DNA from: Bacteroidales bacterium UBA1800
GTDB taxonomy: Bacteria > Bacteroidota > Bacteroidia > Bacteroidales > VadinHA17
DNA: 64,000 nt
Direction of reading: 5' to 3'
Assembly: GCA_002319915.1 (NCBI GenBank)
Contig: DCFQ01000007.1
Location: 131,112-195,111, forward strand
Notes under the pieces: model-generated
What the model was told of the DNA's origin: nothing
What the model saw: the letters and a program-made list of their open reading frames with translations, nothing else
Databases searched by the model: none
Shown here: in pieces, positions 62,407 through 64,000 of the stretch
Layout: each line of letters opens with the position of its first letter
Numbering within the stretch: the stretch's first letter is position 1
Made by a program: the position numbers and the translations under genes

Positions 62407-63291
62407 ATGGGTGAAGAAACTGCAAGAAACACAGGTCCGTCCGGTATTGACATTGTTTATGAGCGGTTTGGGGATCATTCATCGCCGCCGGTTCTGCTCA
62501 TCATGGGCGGAGGTGCCCAGATGATCGTATGGCCGGAACAGTTTTGCGATGCGCTTGTAAAACATGGCCTCCAGGTGATAAGGTTTGACAACCGGGACTC
62601 AGGCTTGTCGACACATTTCAGTGATGCTCCGGTGCCGGATCTGGCTGCCGCGATAGCAGGGGATTACTCTACGGCTTCATACACTCTCTCGGATATGGCA
62701 GCCGACACAATCGGGTTTATGGATGCGCTCGGTTTCAGCTATGCTCACCTTGTGGGTGCTTCGATGGGAGGGATGATAGCACAGACAATTGCCATCGAAT
62801 ACCCGGCAAGGGTGAGGTCACTGACATCGATGATGTCCACGACCGGGAACAGTAAAGTCGGTCAGCCCGATTTCAGCGCGCTGAGGCATCTTGGTGCTCC
62901 GCCCAGAGATGACCGCCAGGGATATATTGATTGGCAGCTGAGATCACTCAAGGCAATTGGATCGCCTGCTTACCCGCTGGATGAAGCTGCCGTGGCGGAG
63001 CGTGCCGGTCGCGCCTGGGACCGCGATCACGATCCGTTAAGCATGCTGCGGCAGTCGGTGGCAGTCCTTAAATCGGGCGACCGTACCGAAATGCTCCGGC
63101 AGCTTAATGTTCCTGCCCTGGTCATCCATGGGGCTGCCGACAAAATGTGTGATCTAAGCGGAGGTAAAGCAACGGCTGAGGCTATTCCCGGAGCCGAATT
63201 GGTCATTTTCCAGGGCATGGGACACGGTTTCCCCGCTCCTTTGCTGGCTGAGTTTGCAGACAGGATCGCCACGCTCATCTGGCGGGCATGA
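62407..63291 (+). CDS. Alpha/beta hydrolase (RdmC/aclacinomycin-methylesterase-like)
   Basis: 294 residues, no signal peptide. Oxyanion-side VLLIMGGGAQMIVW, VIRFDNRDSGLST, nucleophile Ser119 in LVGASMGGMIAQTIA, acid Asp in VIHGAADKMCD, and base His in GMGHGFPAP. The IRFDNRDSGLS and GAQMIVWP motifs are typical of methylesterase-type hydrolases of this branch. Substrate unknown: a small ester or lactone is likely. It is preceded by a promoter with paired inverted repeats, hinting at dedicated control. Confidence 0.87.
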   Translation: MGEETARNTGPSGIDIVYERFGDHSSPPVLLIMGGGAQMIVWPEQFCDALVKHGLQVIRFDNRDSGLSTHFSDAPVPDLAAAIAGDYSTASYTLSDMAADTIGFMDALGFSYAHLVGASMGGMIAQTIAIEYPARVRSLTSMMSTTGNSKVGQPDFSALRHLGAPPRDDRQGYIDWQLRSLKAIGSPAYPLDEAAVAERAGRAWDRDHDPLSMLRQSVAVLKSGDRTEMLRQLNVPALVIHGAADKMCDLSGGKATAEAIPGAELVIFQGMGHGFPAPLLAEFADRIATLIWRA

Positions 63292-63306
63292 AGACAAGGA
63301 TGTCTT
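63291..63306 (+). terminator. Possible terminator hairpin after the alpha/beta hydrolase
   Basis: AAGACA-AGGA-TGTCTT begins on the last base of the stop codon and is followed by TCCTCTTT. A second small hairpin TGCCTT-TTT-AAGGCA lies at 63336-63350. Either could end the transcript; stems are short. Confidence 0.35.
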
Positions 63307-63463
63307 TCCTCTTTAATATACCGGCATAATTTTTGTGCCTTTTTAAGGCAGCGTGACTGGCTCAGAATGAGCACAGCAGCATGCGCATCAGGTCGGCAGG
63401 GCTGGCATATAGAATTTAGTCCGGCTTTTACGGATTGATTACCTGAACCTTATAATAGAAAAA

Positions 63464-63883
63464 ATGAAAATCACCACAAGACTTAAAAGGAGATTCCTGA
63501 GGAACATCCTTATTTTCCTTGGGGTCTGCAGCACAGGGTTCTTAACATTTTGTGCAAAGTACGGTACCCTGGCATCGAACTTTCTTAATGCAAAAGGTAC
63601 CATAAAGTCGAAAGACTCATCAAGCGCAATAAGCGGGATCCAGGTAGAAGTCAAAAACAGTTTGTTGGGAGCGGTTGGCCAGACGGATAGCAACGGCCTC
63701 TTTTCGGTCAGCTGTGAACTGGATAACTCCGCAACCAGCCTCGATCTTTCCATTACCGATGTTGACGGTCCCTCCAACGGGAGCTATCTCCGGAAGGATA
63801 CGATCATCGTGCTGACCCCCGGTGAAATTGCCTCGCAGCTTAAGGAAAACGTGAACATCATGCTGGTAAAGAGTGAAAAGTAG
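63464..63883 (+). CDS. Radical-SAM-associated putative lipoprotein
   Basis: 139 residues. A basic N-terminus (KITTRLKRRFLRN) and hydrophobic stretch lead to FLTFC30AKYG, a Bacteroidota-like lipobox followed by the CAKYG start that I associate with the putative lipoprotein always paired with a rSAM enzyme in Bacteroidota (families called lipo_with_rSAM and rSAM_w_lipo, recalled from memory). The rest is a small beta-sandwich carboxypeptidase-regulatory-like domain (GTIKSKDSSSAISGIQVEV, AVGQTDSNGLFSVSCEL). The following radical SAM gene overlaps its end by 11 bp. The expected modification, if any, is unknown. Confidence 0.72.
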   Translation: MKITTRLKRRFLRNILIFLGVCSTGFLTFCAKYGTLASNFLNAKGTIKSKDSSSAISGIQVEVKNSLLGAVGQTDSNGLFSVSCELDNSATSLDLSITDVDGPSNGSYLRKDTIIVLTPGEIASQLKENVNIMLVKSEK

Positions 63884-64000
63884 AAATATTTCATTCAAAA
63901 AACGGCTGATATTTGATCTGTTCAAGGAATACCGGAAGAGCGAAATCTCACTTCACGAGCTGCAATACCTTTTCTGGGAATGCACTCTCAGGTGCAACCT
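63873..64000 (+). CDS. Radical SAM protein, 5' end only (runs off the window)
   Basis: GTG at 63873 inside the lipoprotein gene opens a frame that continues to the window end. It reads VKSRNISFKKRLIFDLFKEY, then ISLHELQYLFWECTLRCNL, where CTLRC is the start of a CxxxCxxC iron-sulfur motif. The 11-bp overlap and the tandem order with the lipoprotein gene are those of the Bacteroidota rSAM/lipoprotein pair. Only 42 codons are visible, so nothing can be said about auxiliary domains. Confidence 0.7.
   Translation, partial: MKSRNISFKKRLIFDLFKEYRKSEISLHELQYLFWECTLRCN

Noticed and set aside
1..64000. tRNA, rRNA, transposase, integrase or phage genes
   Set aside because: Gaps were read for CCA-ended cloverleafs, IS ends and integrase motifs and nothing convincing was found; small tRNAs cannot be fully excluded without a covariance search.

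Overview
The window reads as chromosomal DNA of a Bacteroidota bacterium, most likely a free-living anaerobic or facultative member of the Bacteroidales or a related order. Evidence: a T9SS-type YPNP sorting domain, a Fibrobacter-type (FISUMP) lectin-like domain, Bacteroidota-style -7 elements (TAnnTTTG) before several genes, almost no Shine-Dalgarno sequences, a rSAM/lipoprotein pair and intergenic inverted repeats of a type common in this phylum. I see no phage, insertion sequence, CRISPR array, rRNA or tRNA. Base composition and codon use look even throughout.

Layout. 0-7.5 kb holds single metabolic genes: a WYL-less wHTH regulator, an SDR, an ERG4/ERG24-type sterol reductase homologue, a small HD alarmone hydrolase, an atypical SDR, a zinc-free MDR reductase and a Tat-exported protein with a fucose-isomerase-like C-terminus. 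7.7-13.1 kb holds a CheB-CheR-PAS fusion followed by a PAS histidine kinase. 13.4-19.1 kb is a TolC/MFP/RND efflux operon. 19.1-22 kb holds a radical SAM protein and a lipoprotein of unknown function. 22.3-29.3 kb (minus strand) is the most striking locus: a membrane cytochrome-b-like protein, a membrane-anchored Fe-S/FAD NAD(P)H oxidoreductase, two adjacent multihaem cytochromes (20 and 19 CxxCH motifs) and a predicted outer-membrane beta-barrel, read here as a candidate inner-to-outer-membrane electron conduit.

29.8 kb carries kdpE, 24 kb away from the kdpF-(small ORF)-kdpABCD operon at 53.3-60.8 kb. Beside kdpE lies what looks like a decayed C-terminal end of a membrane pyrophosphatase. 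30.5-37.6 kb has a Tat-exported deacetylase-like protein and a 1986-residue surface protein with twelve ~98-residue repeats. 37.8-44.9 kb is an AraC-controlled sugar catabolic operon (aldolase, fucose-isomerase family, FGGY kinase, DUF4432 epimerase, mannitol-dehydrogenase family), complemented by a D-lyxose isomerase/PfkB kinase pair at 51-52.9 kb. Between them are a candidate 6S-like structured RNA, a Tat-exported class V aminotransferase-fold protein and an operon of three exported peptidases (M28, M1-like, S10). The window ends with a CYTH protein, a TonB-C/carboxypeptidase-regulatory protein, an alpha/beta hydrolase and the start of a lipoprotein/radical-SAM pair cut by the window edge.
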